64,000 bases of DNA from Straminergon stramineum (GCA_963920665.1 OY987267.1:4092001-4156000), one strand, 5' to 3'; shown: positions 12,737 through 24,887, numbered from the stretch's first letter. The notes: generated by a model not told the origin, from the sequence alone. Translations and numbers: made by a program.

Positions 12737-15728
12737 ATGGAAGATGGCGTTTTATGGGGGGCATGTGACCCACAGCCCTTGCAACAGGTGGGTTTGTTCA
12801 ACGGTGCCGAGAGCCAGACCAGCATCTTATCGTTGCATGCGGAATCTCCTTACCATTACTGGGGATCTGATGCATGGCGAGCAGATGAGATCCCTGACAT
12901 CACCTTGATGCCTGTGGATACTTTTGATCCTGTCCTCAGCCTCCCCACAGTGACTGGGGAAACGGTACACGACTTCGCTGGTGTAACTTCGAAATTTCCT
13001 CAGCAAGGGCAGCAGCAATGGGGACAGCCGGAGTTTTACCCTCCTCAGGATGTGCCGGAGATTCTGAGCAGCGGCCAGTTCATGCAGTTCAATTCCTCGA
13101 CGCTAGCTCCTCCACGTCTCACCCAGGAGTTCAACACCATCAAGCCCTTTGGCACCATAACCCCTGTCCAACAGAGCATGCCGGTCAATGTTCCGTATGG
13201 TAGTTCATCCATTCCTCCTGGGAACAGGCCGGTCAGTAGCACAAATGTTCTACCGTATGGTGGATCGCCTGTTTCGATGGGAATGTTCGGTCAATCTAAT
13301 GTCCCTCAAAGGATCATTAGCACATCCGGCATGGATAGGGGATGCAACTCCAACATGGTTTTTTTGCAGCATCTACCGAAGGTTCCTCATCCCCTGTCGC
13401 TTGCCCCTAAAACAGGTGGAAATGTGACAGTGGCGGACGTCCCGGGAGCTCCGACTTTTGTCGCAAACCAGAAGAGCAGTAGTCTGTCGCCTCTCTCTGA
13501 TTCTTCTTCCCGCAGACGAGACAGTTTAGTTGAGGAACCCAAGATGGCGAGCTTCAACCCTGGCCCTTACGTAAACAGTGCCAGAGCTGTATTGCCGACT
13601 CAGAAACAACAGGAGGATGTGCACAGAATGTGGCCGGATGACAACAATAACCGGGGGAAGAGTCGCGCGATGCCCATTCCCAATTCCGGGCACAGGCAGC
13701 ATCAGCAAGTCATGAGCAACTCTTCTCCAGTGACGAACTTGGGGTTTGAGCAGAGGTCTATGAGCAACTCCTCGCCGGCCATCAACCTGGGCTATGAGCA
13801 AAGGGTCATGAGCAACTCGTCCCCAGTGACTACCATGGGATTTGAGTCGTTGAGGCATCAGAAATCCATAAGCAACTCCTCCCCTGCAACGCGGATGGTT
13901 TTTGAGCAGAGGCCAAAGCAGCCCATGACTAGCTCTTCCCCCATTCCAACAGTCGTGGGGTTTGAACCGAGTCCGCAACGGCAGCCCATGACGAGCTCTT
14001 CCCCTATTCCGATCATAGGCTTGCAACAACATCAACCTCCCGTGACAAGCTCTTCTCCCATTCCTATCAGCTGCTTTGAGCAAAGGCAGCAACAACAGCC
14101 CATGAGTAAATCCTCTCCAACTCCGAATGTTGGTGGGTTAGAGCAAAGGCAACAACCAACGATGAGTGCTTCGCCTCCGCTGTCCAACTTGAGTTTTGAG
14201 CCAAGGCAACCACCACCAGCACCACCCATGAGCAGTTCGCCCTCCACTTCCAATTTGGTTTTTGAACCAAGGCGACCACCACCTATGAGTAACACTTCAA
14301 CTGTTCCCAACTTGGCGAGGCAGCAACCAGCCTCTAGTAACCCAAGACCTGACTCAGGTGAATCTGCTCCGAAGTGGCCTTTACGGATGATGGGCGGATG
14401 TTCTGTTGTACCGGGAAGCGAGAAAACTCCAATAATGAGGCAACAGCCCGAGACTGGAACCATGAAATGTGCGCTACCCCGGAACACCAGTGCCAACTCC
14501 AGTCCAGCTGCAAATGCGAACCCCGTTAACAAGCGGCCTCTTTGGGTACTTTCATGATATCCCATTCTTGCGCATTTGTATGCTCTACACAAGTTATGGA
14601 TATGTCATATATGTTGTATCTTTCATTCTGTCCGTGTGAAAGATAATCGACATCCTCCTAGCCGTGTAATAAGATCTACGAGTACTTGGTTTGAGTATTA
14701 GCCTTCCTCTTGGAGCCGTTATATTTTCTAAGTTGAAATCTAAGTTTTAATTGTTGGAATCAGCCTGACGACAACAAGAACCAAGGTGGATCGATGAACA
14801 AGAAACCTATGCAGAAGTGGCAAGGAGCTGCTGGGTGCAGTAGGCTGGAGGAGATCAGTGCAGCAGCTCATCAGAAAGTGACTCAAAATACAAGTGGACG
14901 TGCTCTGGGCCCTGCACTGAATACCAACCTGAAGCCTCGTGCACGCCAAGGCAGCGCTAATGATCCACAGAGTATTGCCGCTAGAGTATGGCCCCAAACC
15001 CTCTTTCTTTGCATGCTAATGTGTGTTTGCGGATGCTTATTACATGTGATTTTGGTCATTCTCATGTTACGATAAGCGTTATTGACAGTGCTTTGTACCT
15101 GAACACAGGTGCGTCGGGAGAGGATCAGTGAGCGACTCAAAGTCTTGCAAACTTTGATACCCAATGGAGACAAGGTGGACATGGTTACTATGCTGGAGAA
15201 GGCCATCAGCTACGTTCAGTGCTTGGAGCTCCAGATCAGGGTACGAAACGGGCTACTACCTGATGAGGTTGCTTGTATTGTTTGTATACTCAATGCAACG
15301 GGGTCACTAACGTATTTTAAGTCGTTCAGATTCAAAATCCAGTAGCGATGATTCTCCACGTTCTTCTCTGTGGTATACTAGCATTTCAAGATAGGTAGTT
15401 TTTGTTCATTATCCTGACTGGAGAGTACAAAATGTAACTCAAATGTACTTCGTTAAATTTATCGATATTTAAATGTTGTGTGTTTTCTGATGTTCATGCG
15501 TAAAAATGACGATCTTTTCAGATGCTGAAAAACGACTCTTTGTGGCCAAAGGCGCTTGGTCCGCTACCCAACACTTTACAAGAGCTCCTTGAGCTTGCCG
15601 GCCCCGAATTTGGCAAGGACTTGGAGGAAGCTGCTTCCGAGATCACAACAACAGCACCAGCAACCAAGAAATCAGCTCCTGAAGTCATCGAGTTCGACGG
15701 CCATCAGCCTTCCGCTGACAAAGAGTAG
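12737..15728 (+). CDS. RSL: RSL class I bHLH transcription factor
   Basis: Nuclear bHLH factor of the plant RSL family, which promotes rhizoid, root-hair and other surface-cell outgrowths. Coding exons by eye: 12737-14545, 14764-14985, 15109-15240 and 15522-15728, all phase 0 with GT-AG introns, giving about 789 residues. The start is the first ATG in the long frame (MEDGVLWGACDPQPL); upstream in-frame codons back to 12713 contain no ATG. Exon 2 ends with RQGSANDPQSIAAR. Exon 3 encodes the basic region and helix-loop-helix (VRRERISERLK, then LIPNGDKVDMVTMLEKAI). Exon 4 starts MLKNDSLWPKALGPLPNTLQ, the tail I recall from moss RSL proteins. The long N-terminal part is low complexity and holds about eleven degenerate repeats around SSP. 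Orthology to RSL class I is well supported; the N-terminal function is unknown. Confidence 0.92.
13709..14329 (+). repeat. Internal protein repeat in RSL N-terminus
   Basis: Residues about 325-531 of the RSL protein contain roughly eleven tandem units of 15-22 residues with the pattern (V/P)M(S/T)xSSP-x3-4-(L/V)GFEQR followed by a variable Q/P-rich linker. The first units are the most similar to each other (MSNSSPVTNLGFEQR, MSNSSPAINLGYEQR) and later ones drift. The DNA repeats are correspondingly imperfect. This lies outside the bHLH and is probably disordered; Ser-Pro pairs could be phosphorylation sites, which is inference. Confidence 0.9.
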
Positions 15729-17579
15729 GAAATAGCAGTCGGAAGTATGTATTATTCCCTCTTTTCTATATATATAGCTATGTATGTACTAGGTAATAAG
15801 AAAACAAGTTTTCAGGGAGGGTTTCGTGAATGGATGCAGGGAATGTCTGCTTTCCCTTCACTCAAACCCTCCCCCTAGGTAACAGGTTAGACCTTCCCTT
15901 TCGGGTCCATCCTGCTGTTTTTTGGTGCATTGGGTAGCTGCGAATCCTTTCCTTCGCTTCCCTTCCTTTTCCTACCTACAACTACTACAGTACTGATTTT
16001 GAACCGCTAAGGGTTTGGCAATGTCCCGACAATGTTTCCACCCGGGACTCACTCTATAATTTGGACCTTTCTATGAGTCCCAGTTCCAAGTAGGCTCCAA
16101 TTTTTCCGGTGTGCACCGAGGCCTTGACTCCTGTGTTGTTGGCTTGTACAAACTAGGTACATGGATATGAGAATGCATCTAAGTGCACCTTTTTTCTGAA
16201 CTTGCTGCTGCATGTGCCCCCTCTGCAATCCCTTTTCTCTGGCCCTTGATGATGGAAGTTACTGTGCTTCGCAGTTGTTGCCAAGAGCGGAGGAGCTTCC
16301 GACCCATGTGGTGATGGCCACCTGTCTGCTCTGGCGTTTTCTATTCCTCGCCATGGTGGGCTCGTCATCAATTCTTGGGTATATACAACGCTGCAGCCCA
16401 CGTGCCTGTCATTAAAGAAGCTTATTTGGGGAGAATTTTGTTCCCCCTGGCGGCATCTGCCCAACGTTATCTTCGTTCAAATTTCGGTGTCGGGCAGGGC
16501 AGGAGATGAAGAGAGGTATGGGCACGCTGTCTTAGAGCAGTAACCTCCACCCCTGCGCTGTCACTCTTTTGTCATAAACCCCAATTTAGAAGACAAGCCA
16601 TTAAGTTATTCCCCTCGACCAGTCCAGGACTCCAGTGACTTCAGTGCCTCTACTGGGGAGCCTTGACCTTGAGATACGAACCTTATCCACGTCATAACCG
16701 CTCACGCCAACCCTAACGGAACAGTAAGGTACTGGCGTCCCTTCATTGCAGCTCCTCACTAATTGTTTCCGTCTCTCATGATGATATATTCCTGTAATCA
16801 TATTCATAGAAATTTGCGAAGGATAGGAAAGGCAGGCAGGCAGAGAGTGGGGACTGGCCGACTGGGGAGTGGGGTCAGAGGAGAATGATCATAAGAGTTT
16901 ACAAGTACAAGTACTAACCGCTTGTGGGCTAGTCAGAAATCATGGCTGAAATTTGGTGGGTTTTCTTTAGTTTGGAAAATTCTGGAACCTCCAGACCTCC
17001 ACCAATCTCCTCAGTCTCCTGGGTCTCTCTTCACTGTAACCTTGCTTTTTTCTTCATTTTTTTTATGACGCAAGCTACTTGTCACCTTCACAAGTGTTAA
17101 TGACCGCCTACTCCTACTCTCATGCAACAGTGGTCGGCACTCGGCAGGGCTAGCCAGGGCTACTGAATTGATGGATTCTCAATTGGTGGGGTCTCGACCT
17201 AAGCTTGAACTTCGGCTGTCCCCTGCTTTGTGCTTTTGGTGGAGCCCTGGTGGAAATTTGTACTTACTCCTCCTTTTGTAGAATGAAAATATCAGAGGAA
17301 ATTGGCTTGGATGCAGTTCATGTGGGGCGGCTGGATATTTTGAAATTTTTGAAATAAGGTTTTTGGAAAAAAGATGAGAAGACTTCTAAGTCTGGAAAAT
17401 CGAAAGGTGAAAGCAAAATGCTTGAGTTGAGGTAGTCTTAGAAGTGCACTAGCACTGAGGTAGGTAGGAAGCCCATTGTAGACTGTTTGATCACTGGGCA
17501 TGGATACAGTTATTGGATTCCCATTTTTATTTTTATTTTATTGCTAAAGAACTGCAAATGACGGAGGGTTTATTTCGCA
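15729..17579 (+). other. 3' untranslated and downstream flank of RSL
   Basis: The sequence after the stop is richer in GC than the spacer beyond and has no supported gene. The 3' untranslated part probably covers at least several hundred bases; an AATAAG-like signal lies near 15795, but no polyadenylation site can be fixed. Open frames at 16.15-16.46 kb on both strands overlap and show no family features. Near 17.5 kb the composition falls back to AT-rich spacer. Confidence 0.45.
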
Positions 17580-17842
17580 GGACACTAAATCCTGCAATTG
17601 AAGTGGGCCCCGCAGGGGCATTTTGTGTTTTACTGGGGGGTAAAAGTAAAACCTGCCCCCTATTTTGAGCCGTGCCTAGGGTATGTTCTAGACCTCTCCA
17701 AGCTAATTTGGGGTCTCTGATTGCAAATATGAATTCAGAATTTGCAAAAAAAATTATGTGCAAAAAATAAAAAATTCCTGCATTTTTCCCATGGTAAATC
17801 TGGCCCCAATAGGGCCCACTTCGATTGCAGGATTTAGTGTCC
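17580..17842. mobile_element. Family H element, 31-bp inverted repeats
   Basis: The two ends are inverted copies beginning GGACACTAAATCCTGCAATT and extending 31 bases to GTGGGCCC, with one mismatch by eye. Direct flanking copies of GTTTATTTC(G/A)CA lie next to both ends, resembling a 9-12 bp target duplication as made by Mutator-like elements. It is 263 bp long with no coding capacity. Interior sequence (ctctgattgcaaatatgaattca) recurs at 61.3-61.6 kb. Confidence 0.85.
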
Positions 17843-18389
17843 TCCGTTTATTTCACATGTATTTCAGTCATTTCATTTATGGAAAAAAAAATGATATATT
17901 ATAGGCGGTCAAGTAAAAACAGATATGGGAAGCACCCCTTTCTACACATTTGTCATGTGTAGAAATCGCATGGGTGAGTTCATTGAACACATTGAGTACA
18001 TTGAATGGGGACTTTCCGACCCAATTCCAACCCTGGTTTTCATCCCCAATTTCAAAACTTTTGAGTCCCAATTGTATATTTGATGTAATAAAAACTACAT
18101 TGAAATGCAACTGTATTGACATTAATAGGTCCTAAAATTGGATATTTGATTAATTATGGACAAATCCATAATCTAGAATTGACATTGCGTTTGTGAATGA
18201 TGAAAATATAAAATATAGAGTCCAGATGTACACTTTTTGAGTTTAAAAAAATGAATCAAAACCATCATTATGGGTCAAAAAATTGGAAAAAATAAAAATT
18301 GAAAAGTATCCAAAATTTTTGAAAAAAATCAATATTTACTTAGATGTGGGTTTAAATGCACTCTCTATGAAGGGTTCTTTTTTTAAGGT
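17843..18389. other. AT-rich spacer
   Basis: No gene or structured repeat is evident between the family H element and the next decayed TTAA element. Confidence 0.45.
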
Positions 18390-19270
18390 TGTATCTCCTA
18401 AAGGTCTAAAGAATCCACTTTGGACTCTTCACAAATATAATAGTTCTAGTGATTTTTTTTTAAATTGCAAGAAATTTATAATATAGCTCCTAATCAATAT
18501 GTTTTACATTAAAGTTTTGTTTCTCGTCATTTTGAAAAGTATTGAAAAAGTTATGATTTTTCTATTTCTATGTCAAATCATGCAAGAATTTATTTCATTT
18601 TACTATTTCTAATTTCTATTTTGTAGGTAAAGTAGATCCATATCTATACAAAATGTTTTGAATTACTCTATTCAGACCAATGATATGAAAGTTATGAAAG
18701 GTATCAATAGTTTTGTTTTGTAGATATGGAAGGAAGAATTGATAGTGGAATCATATTTTCAATTCCATATTTTTTAAAAGAACAAAAGCATAGGAGAAGC
18801 CTTGCTTTCTAAAACATTATAGCCATTGGGTTTGACATTCCCAATTTGACAATTCTCAATTTCAAATCAAATTCATAATGATTCCGTTTTTCTTTTAGCT
18901 TTAACTTCCATTTCTATTAAATGTTTCTTTAAATTTATATGAAATATTTTTTGATGAATTATTTTTCTATGTATTTTAATTCATTTACCAACATATTGTC
19001 AAAATGCAAACATTGTTGGACACACAAATGTTTTAGCAAACATGTCAGAACTCCAAATTTATCCTTTAGAATAGAATAGGAAAATGTATTTTTGAAGTAT
19101 AGGCATTATAATCTTGCAATGAGGGGAAATTTATTTTCTTCAATATTTTGAGAGGATGGACTTGAATGTGTTAGGTTAAGGATTCTACAATTGAATTCAT
19201 CAAAAAATAAGAAAAGATGAAGATACTATCCCATTGCTTTGGAAAAAAGTATTTGAATTTGTGGTTGGAA
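18390..19270. mobile_element. TTAA element P4, strongly decayed
   Basis: The sequence starts tatctCCTAAAGGTCTAAAG, a worn CCCCTAAAGGAC end. It continues with ttttacattaaagttttgtttctcgtcatt and tatttctatgtcaaatcatgc, which parallel the left halves of the elements at 8804 and 19668. The right part (agatgaagatactatccc) parallels the right half of the 19668 element. Boundaries are approximate. Confidence 0.45.
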
Positions 19271-19667
19271 TTGTCTTCAGGCAATATATTTAGACAACAA
19301 CAAATTTTTTATTCAACCTTTTTCAAATATAATTCCATGTATCATCCTTATTTTAAGTATTTTACAAATTGAAATTGTCTATTTTCTATATGAAGAAAGA
19401 ATCACAAAGTCTAATATACTATTGAAATGTTAAGAAAAATTTTAAGGAAAAGAAAGGATGTTTCCATGATCAAATCTATTAAAAAAATCATAGTAATTGT
19501 CTGATGAATTTTTTTTAAATTAAAAAAAATGAATGTGAGGAAAATAATCCTCTTCTCAATGAATTGTCAAAGCGAGATAGTTTAAAATGGTTCCACAAAT
19601 ATCTATAAATAAATTTTTAAATTTGTCCATAGAGATTATTTCAATCACAATACATAACATAATCTCT
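19271..19667. other. AT-rich spacer
   Basis: I see nothing identifiable in this short interval between two TTAA elements. Confidence 0.4.
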
Positions 19668-20563
19668 TTAACCCCTAAAGGACTAAGGAGACCATTTTTT
19701 TTAAACTTTAGAATTAGAAATTTGTGCATGATTATTTTTGTATGGATGCCAATCTCATCCTAATCTAGGTGTGAAGCTCTTTTCTACATCATTATAATAA
19801 ATATTGCAAAAGTTAGAAGTTTTTTTTATTTCAATGTCGACTTGAGCAACTAAAAATATATTCTAAAAAATTATTGATTAATTTAAATGGATTATGTAGA
19901 GTGATACCTACTCAAAAACATTGAACCATTTAATTTAGAATAATAAGGTGAAAATTGTGAGGAGGTTTATTTTGGGGGTAATGAAGGTAAAAAAAACATA
20001 TGAATTTATTTGTTGAGCTTAATTTTGAAAATTTCCAAATAAGATCAAACATAAAGGACATCTATTGTTTACTAAAAATTCTTACAATTGGGATCAACAA
20101 CTCACAATTTCTTGTAAAAGTATTTCGTAGTTTAGTTTGTTTCCATTTAGTACCACCATATACAATATTCTCTATTTTTATAAAGATGGACATGAAAGTT
20201 TTTTTGATTAAATATAAAAAAATATATTCTCAAGTCTCAACCCATTTTCCAATATATTGATTAAAATGCTCAAGTTATAAGATATACATGCATTTTTTCT
20301 AAAATTGTTGACAAAACTTCACCTTTTGGAAGGACTAGAAAAAACTACATTTGGAAGTTTAGGCATGTTGAACTTGAAATTGGTGGTGATATTCACTCAA
20401 AAATTTTGGGTGGATGTATTTGAACAAATTAAATGAAAAATCTTATGGTTGGATTTGTTAAAAATAAATGTAGATGAAGATTTTAGCTTTATTAAAGAAA
20501 CAACTAAACAAGTATTTTGAAGTAGTTATGGGCCTCTAAGCATGAAAAAAAATTAGGGGTTAA
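19668..20563. mobile_element. TTAA element P5, complete copy
   Basis: The element is bounded by TTAACCCCTAAAGGAC on the left and ATTAGGGGTTAA on the right, with TTAA intact on both sides and a length of 896 bp. It carries no transposase frame. The left half is shared with P3 and P4, the right half with P1 and with the fragment ending near 44979. Only 21 bases separate it from the next element. Confidence 0.8.
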
Positions 20564-20584
20564 TAAAATTTTAAATTACACATT

Positions 20585-21541
20585 TTAACCCCTAAAGGAC
20601 CAAACGGTGTTTTTTGGCAATATAGCGATTTCGGGCAGCTCACTATGAATGGAATTTTTATTTTTTTCTTTGAAATTTTCACACAACATGTGCTCAAGGA
20701 GTAGCTTTAAGACCCAAAAAATTTCATAAATTTTGAATACATGGTTAAAAAGTTATTGTATGATATGTTGTTTTCATTGCTCAGCGGGCAGCCCGGGCAG
20801 CAAAAAAAACTTCTTTAAAAATCATTTAAAAAAAAAATTTGAAATTTATTTTCCTGATTTTTATATACATGGAAAGCTTGGAATCATTCCATTTTGATTT
20901 ATGAGATGAAAGTTATGAAGACTTTTAGTTGTGGGTAGTTTGTGGGTAGTAATGGAATCTCTACTCTAAAATAAATTTTGAAGACCTTTATTTCACTCAA
21001 TTTTTAATATTTTTTTCCAAAAATAAAAATTTGAGGTGTAGATTGTTTATTACAACAATTTAACCGTTGGGATTGGCATTTTTCAATTCCACAAATAAAT
21101 TATTAACAATTTAGTATTTTGAATCATTCTCTACTTCTTTCAACTTACTATTTTTTTCCTATATGTTGTACAATTCCAAATGATCTAAAAATTTTCAAGC
21201 ATGTAGCCAACATGACTTGAAGAATGAATCCAAAGAGTTTCAACCATTTTGGACATTATTTCATAATGATCTAACCTTGTGGAGTGCATCTACCTGGATT
21301 TTTGCAGGGCCAAAAAATGACTTTTTGTCACTTCAAATGCTAATATCTTGCAATCCAAACGGTGTAAATTTTTGAAATTTTTTCCACGTCTTCCTAAACT
21401 AGCTTACTACAAGGTCCTATGGGTTACATTTGTACAAAAATGTAATTTTTCTAAAATTTGGTACTTGTACTAGAGATGACAGCTTTGGAACGTTTTTGGT
21501 GAAAACATAGTCAAATATCTTTAGGGGTTAATAAACATCTA
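20585..21541. mobile_element. TTAA element P6, complete copy
   Basis: Ends are TTAACCCCTAAAGGACC and CTTTAGGGGTTAA, with TTAA on both sides; length 957 bp. The left half (ttttttggcaatatagcgatttcgg) matches P1. The right half (caaatgctaatatcttgcaatcc, gtactagagatgacagcttt) matches P2, P7 and P8. It is therefore a mosaic of two subfamilies. No coding capacity. Confidence 0.82.
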
Positions 21542-22514
21542 AATTTGACCAAGATTGCTTTGGTAATTAGGATTTAAAATTGAGATTGTATCCAAAATCA
21601 TGCCCCAATAAATCTACAAAAAAATAAATAATATGGCATTGAAAGTAGGGCTTGAATTTCATAAATTCATCTATAATTTTTTTGTATTTTTTTCAAAAAA
21701 TGTTTAAATGCCACTTTAATTAGCTCTTTTACTTAATTTTAGTGGTAGTTTGAATGTGAGAAAAAAGCCACTACCCCTAGACACAAATTTCAATGAAATA
21801 TGCTCATAATTGTTGGTTCTTCAATATGAAATAGAATAATTTAAAATTGTTCTTTCTCCTCCAAATTTGTATTATAGGGGTCTTTTGAAGAATAACCAAG
21901 GTGAATTTAAATTTGAAATATTTTGAACTTCAACTTTCTTTATGACACAATATGCCTGGAGATAATAATTGAAAGCCTTTAGCAAATTGTTTTGAGACTT
22001 TTTGTGAACAATTAAAAGATGCTCTTAGAAGAAACTAAATGGTTTGTTCATGTCTAGAGTTTGCAAATTTTCTAATTTTTATTACATTTTTATCTTATGA
22101 TTTCTATGTGTTTGCAATTTCAGAAATTAATTTCTAATTGTAATGTCTTCTATTCTATTTTTTAAGAAACACACATTATTAATTTCTTCATGCAAATTCT
22201 AGTCAATTTTTGCTTCATTGCAATAAATAGTGTCTAAGATCAATGTACCTAACTACAACTTGTTTCTAAAATCAATTGCATGAGTTCTTACCTTAAATTT
22301 GCATCCTATATTCATAAAGGCCTAGGATTGATTTGAATACACCTATTTTTAGTACTTCAAAAATTTATAATTCATTCCTAAAGAGTCAAGAATAAATAAT
22401 ACCAACAAATTTTAGAATCTCATTTTGATTCCAACAATAAAAAGTTAGACAACTAAATAAGAGGAACCATGCTCAAATATTTATTTAGATGATTTTTGGT
22501 GTAATTACATTATC
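21542..22514. other. AT-rich spacer
   Basis: No gene, RNA gene or clear repeat boundary is visible. Confidence 0.45.
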
Positions 22515-22895
22515 TACTAAAGTCCTATAGTTCCTTTGGTAGACAAAAATGGATTTTGGGTAGGCTCCTCAGGTCTCAATTTTTGTCTTGATTTTCTTAA
22601 ACTATTTTTGGAGATAGAAAGACATATTAGCTTAAAAGGAATGTAATTTTCATTTCAATTAGTGCCTAAAAGCAAAAGTTATGACACCCTAAGCCCAAAA
22701 TAAAACTTACTAGGCAACACAAAAAAAATCTCAAAATGTGAACATAGAATTTTTCAAAATTTTGTTTTCCATAGAAAATAATTTTATCTACATGAAAAGA
22801 TTTGGTTCACTCTATTTGGACTAGAGATGAGAAAGTTATGGACAATCTTGTTTTGGGGGCAATTAGAACAACTCTTGAAAAAATAACTTATGAGG

Positions 22896-23123
22896 GGTGC
22901 TAAAATGTTAGCCTAGAAGTGTGAGCCCATGAACCTAGAAAACTTTACACCTATGTTATAGATGTTTATATTATAGAAACCTTCTATGACTATAATATAA
23001 CTATGTTATAAATATTCATGTTGTAGGTGTTTATATTATAAGTACCTTAAATGTTTGTAGGATATCTACTTCTACATATATTCAAGGCTCACAAGCTCAC
23101 ATTTTCATGCTCACATACTCGCA
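22896..23123. mobile_element. Family D MITE, copy 1
   Basis: It shares with 58266-58503 the run gagcccatgaac, several TATGTTATAG-like words, and the end caaggctcacaagctcac...ATGCTCACATACTCGCAT. In the second copy the ends form an inverted repeat (TGCTAGNNNNTGAGCA); here they are partly decayed. It lies inside P7. No coding capacity. Confidence 0.7.
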
Positions 23124-23181
23124 TCCTTGACAGAAGAGTCTCACCATTGTGATTAGTGTTTCAATTCCATCTTAGAGCTAT

Positions 23182-24113
23182 CAACCTCTAAAGTCCCAAA
23201 GTCCCCTTGGAAAACTCTTGGGATTTAAGGTAGGCTTGTATGACCCCAATTTTTCACATGATTTTCTAGAATAAATTTTGAAGATAGGAAATTACATGAA
23301 CTCTTTGGAAACATAATTTCTTATTTCATTGATGCCTAGGAGCAAAAGTTATGCCACCCTAAGTCCAAAAAGTAGTCAAACACTAGGGTACACACAAAAA
23401 ATGGCAAAAAATTTAATTTTAAATTTTTCTCTTCAAAGCTTATTTTTTTGACTACATGTGAAGCTTTGATTCATTCTATTTGAACTAGTGATGAGAAAAT
23501 GAGTTATGGAAAATTTTGATTTGGGGTCACTCTAAACATCTTCCTCAAAAATAACCTTACATAATTCATTTTTGAATGCAATTTTCCTTTTTTTTTAAAA
23601 ATAAATTGTTAGGGTTAAGTTTGCTTGCTAGAAAAATCTCAATTTGTTGGAATAATTGTGTTTCAAATCCATCTTAGAGCTATTAACCATTTAGTTTTTT
23701 CCTATATCTTGTACCTACTTCTACTTAACATTTTTCTCAAGAATGAAAATTTAGTATTTGGTTTTTTTTGGTTTTAATCTTTTTAAAATTCCCCAACTCT
23801 CCATTTGATTATTCAACAGAAAAGACTAGAAATTCAAAATCATTAGAGCAAAATTTTTAAGTCAAAGCCAAAAAATCTAGCCAAGCAAGATGCAAAAAAT
23901 TTTGTTTTCTTCATTTTAATTGCAAATATCTTGCAATCTATATAGTCATAGTTTTAAAGATTTCTTCTATACATTCTTATAATAGTCTACTACAGGATCC
24001 TATGGTTAGATATGGAAGAATTTAAAAAAAAAAAAGTTTTTTGCTATTTGCACTAGAAATGATAGTTTTGAGTATTTTGGATCAAATAAAGGCCTTAGGG
24101 CTTTAGGGGTTAC
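23182..24113. mobile_element. TTAA element P8, nested in P7
   Basis: The left end is TCAACCTCTAAAGTCC, one base from TTAA. The right end is GGGCTTTAGGGGTTAC, also one base from TTAA. It interrupts P7 within the word cttagagctaTTAAcc, which P8 itself carries uninterrupted near 23.68 kb. It is about 930 bp long, contains no transposase, and belongs to the same subfamily as its host. Confidence 0.78.
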
Positions 24114-24575
24114 TTATAAATAGGGTTTTTCTCCTTCAATCTTGTACCTACTTTCTACTTAAGAATTTTTTAAAGAATCAAAATCAATTATATTTTTTTG
24201 GATTCTTTTCAATAATTCTCAACTTAATTCTACAATATACAAATTTTTTAATTCAAAGAATTTAAATTAAGAGGAATCCTAGTCTTATAAACTTGTTTCC
24301 TACTAGGCCAAAAAACCATATTTACTTCACTTCAAACACAAAATATATAGCAATCTACATAGTCAAAGTTTTTGAAATTTCTTCGACACATTCTTCTACT
24401 ATTCTAGTGCAAGATCTATAATGGTTATATATGTGAAAACAACAACTCTTTGGAAGTAATTTTGCTCTTATCAATAGAAACGACAATTTTTGAGTGTCAT
24501 TTTTATGAATTTATAAAGAAAAAAGGCCTTTAGTTGGGACTTTCATTGTTGAAGTTGTGCCCACCTTAACTCACA

Positions 24576-24882
24576 TAAGGTATGGTGCTTTAAAAGCACA
24601 CGTGCTCTAAAATCAACCTTTAACAAAGATGTACATTTTGCTTTCTTCAATGTACTAGTAGTGTACATTTTGGTTGCCTTTAGTGACTACTACATTTTAC
24701 AACTTCAAAAATTTGTAAGTAACTCCATGAAGCTCCAAAAAACACGAAACGACTTGTGTTTGAAGTCAACTCCATTTTTCTTCCTATAAAAACTTATTGA
24801 AAATTATTTCAAATGAGTTTAAGTAGCTTCCCCCCAAAATACAATTAGCTCTTAAAGGTTGCTTTACATAATAGCAGACTAT
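24576..24882. mobile_element. Family E MITE, copy 2
   Basis: It starts TAAGGTATGGTGCTTTAAAAG and ends CTTTACATAATAGCAGACTA. The interior gtacattttgctttcttcaatgtac and the motif cgaaacgacttgtgtttgaag match copies at 38066 and 47082. Its right end is five bases from the next TTAA element. Confidence 0.65.
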
Positions 24883-24887
24883 TGCAG

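Larger units (their letters stand above)
22515..24540. mobile_element. TTAA element P7, host of two nested insertions
   Basis: The worn left end (ctactaaagtcctatagttcc) resembles the left ends at 6541 and 42.7 kb. The right end (gaaacgacaatttttgagtg...GGCCTTTAGTTGGG) resembles the right ends of P2, P6 and P8. The body is interrupted by a family D element (22896-23123) and by another TTAA element, P8 (23182-24113). After P8 the host sequence resumes at cttgtacctactttctactta, as it does in the uninterrupted paralogue. Confidence 0.65.

Noticed and set aside
13526..14592. Minus-strand open frames of up to 189 codons inside the RSL gene
   Set aside because: They are antisense shadows of the repetitive RSL first exon, whose plus frame is supported by the bHLH exons downstream.
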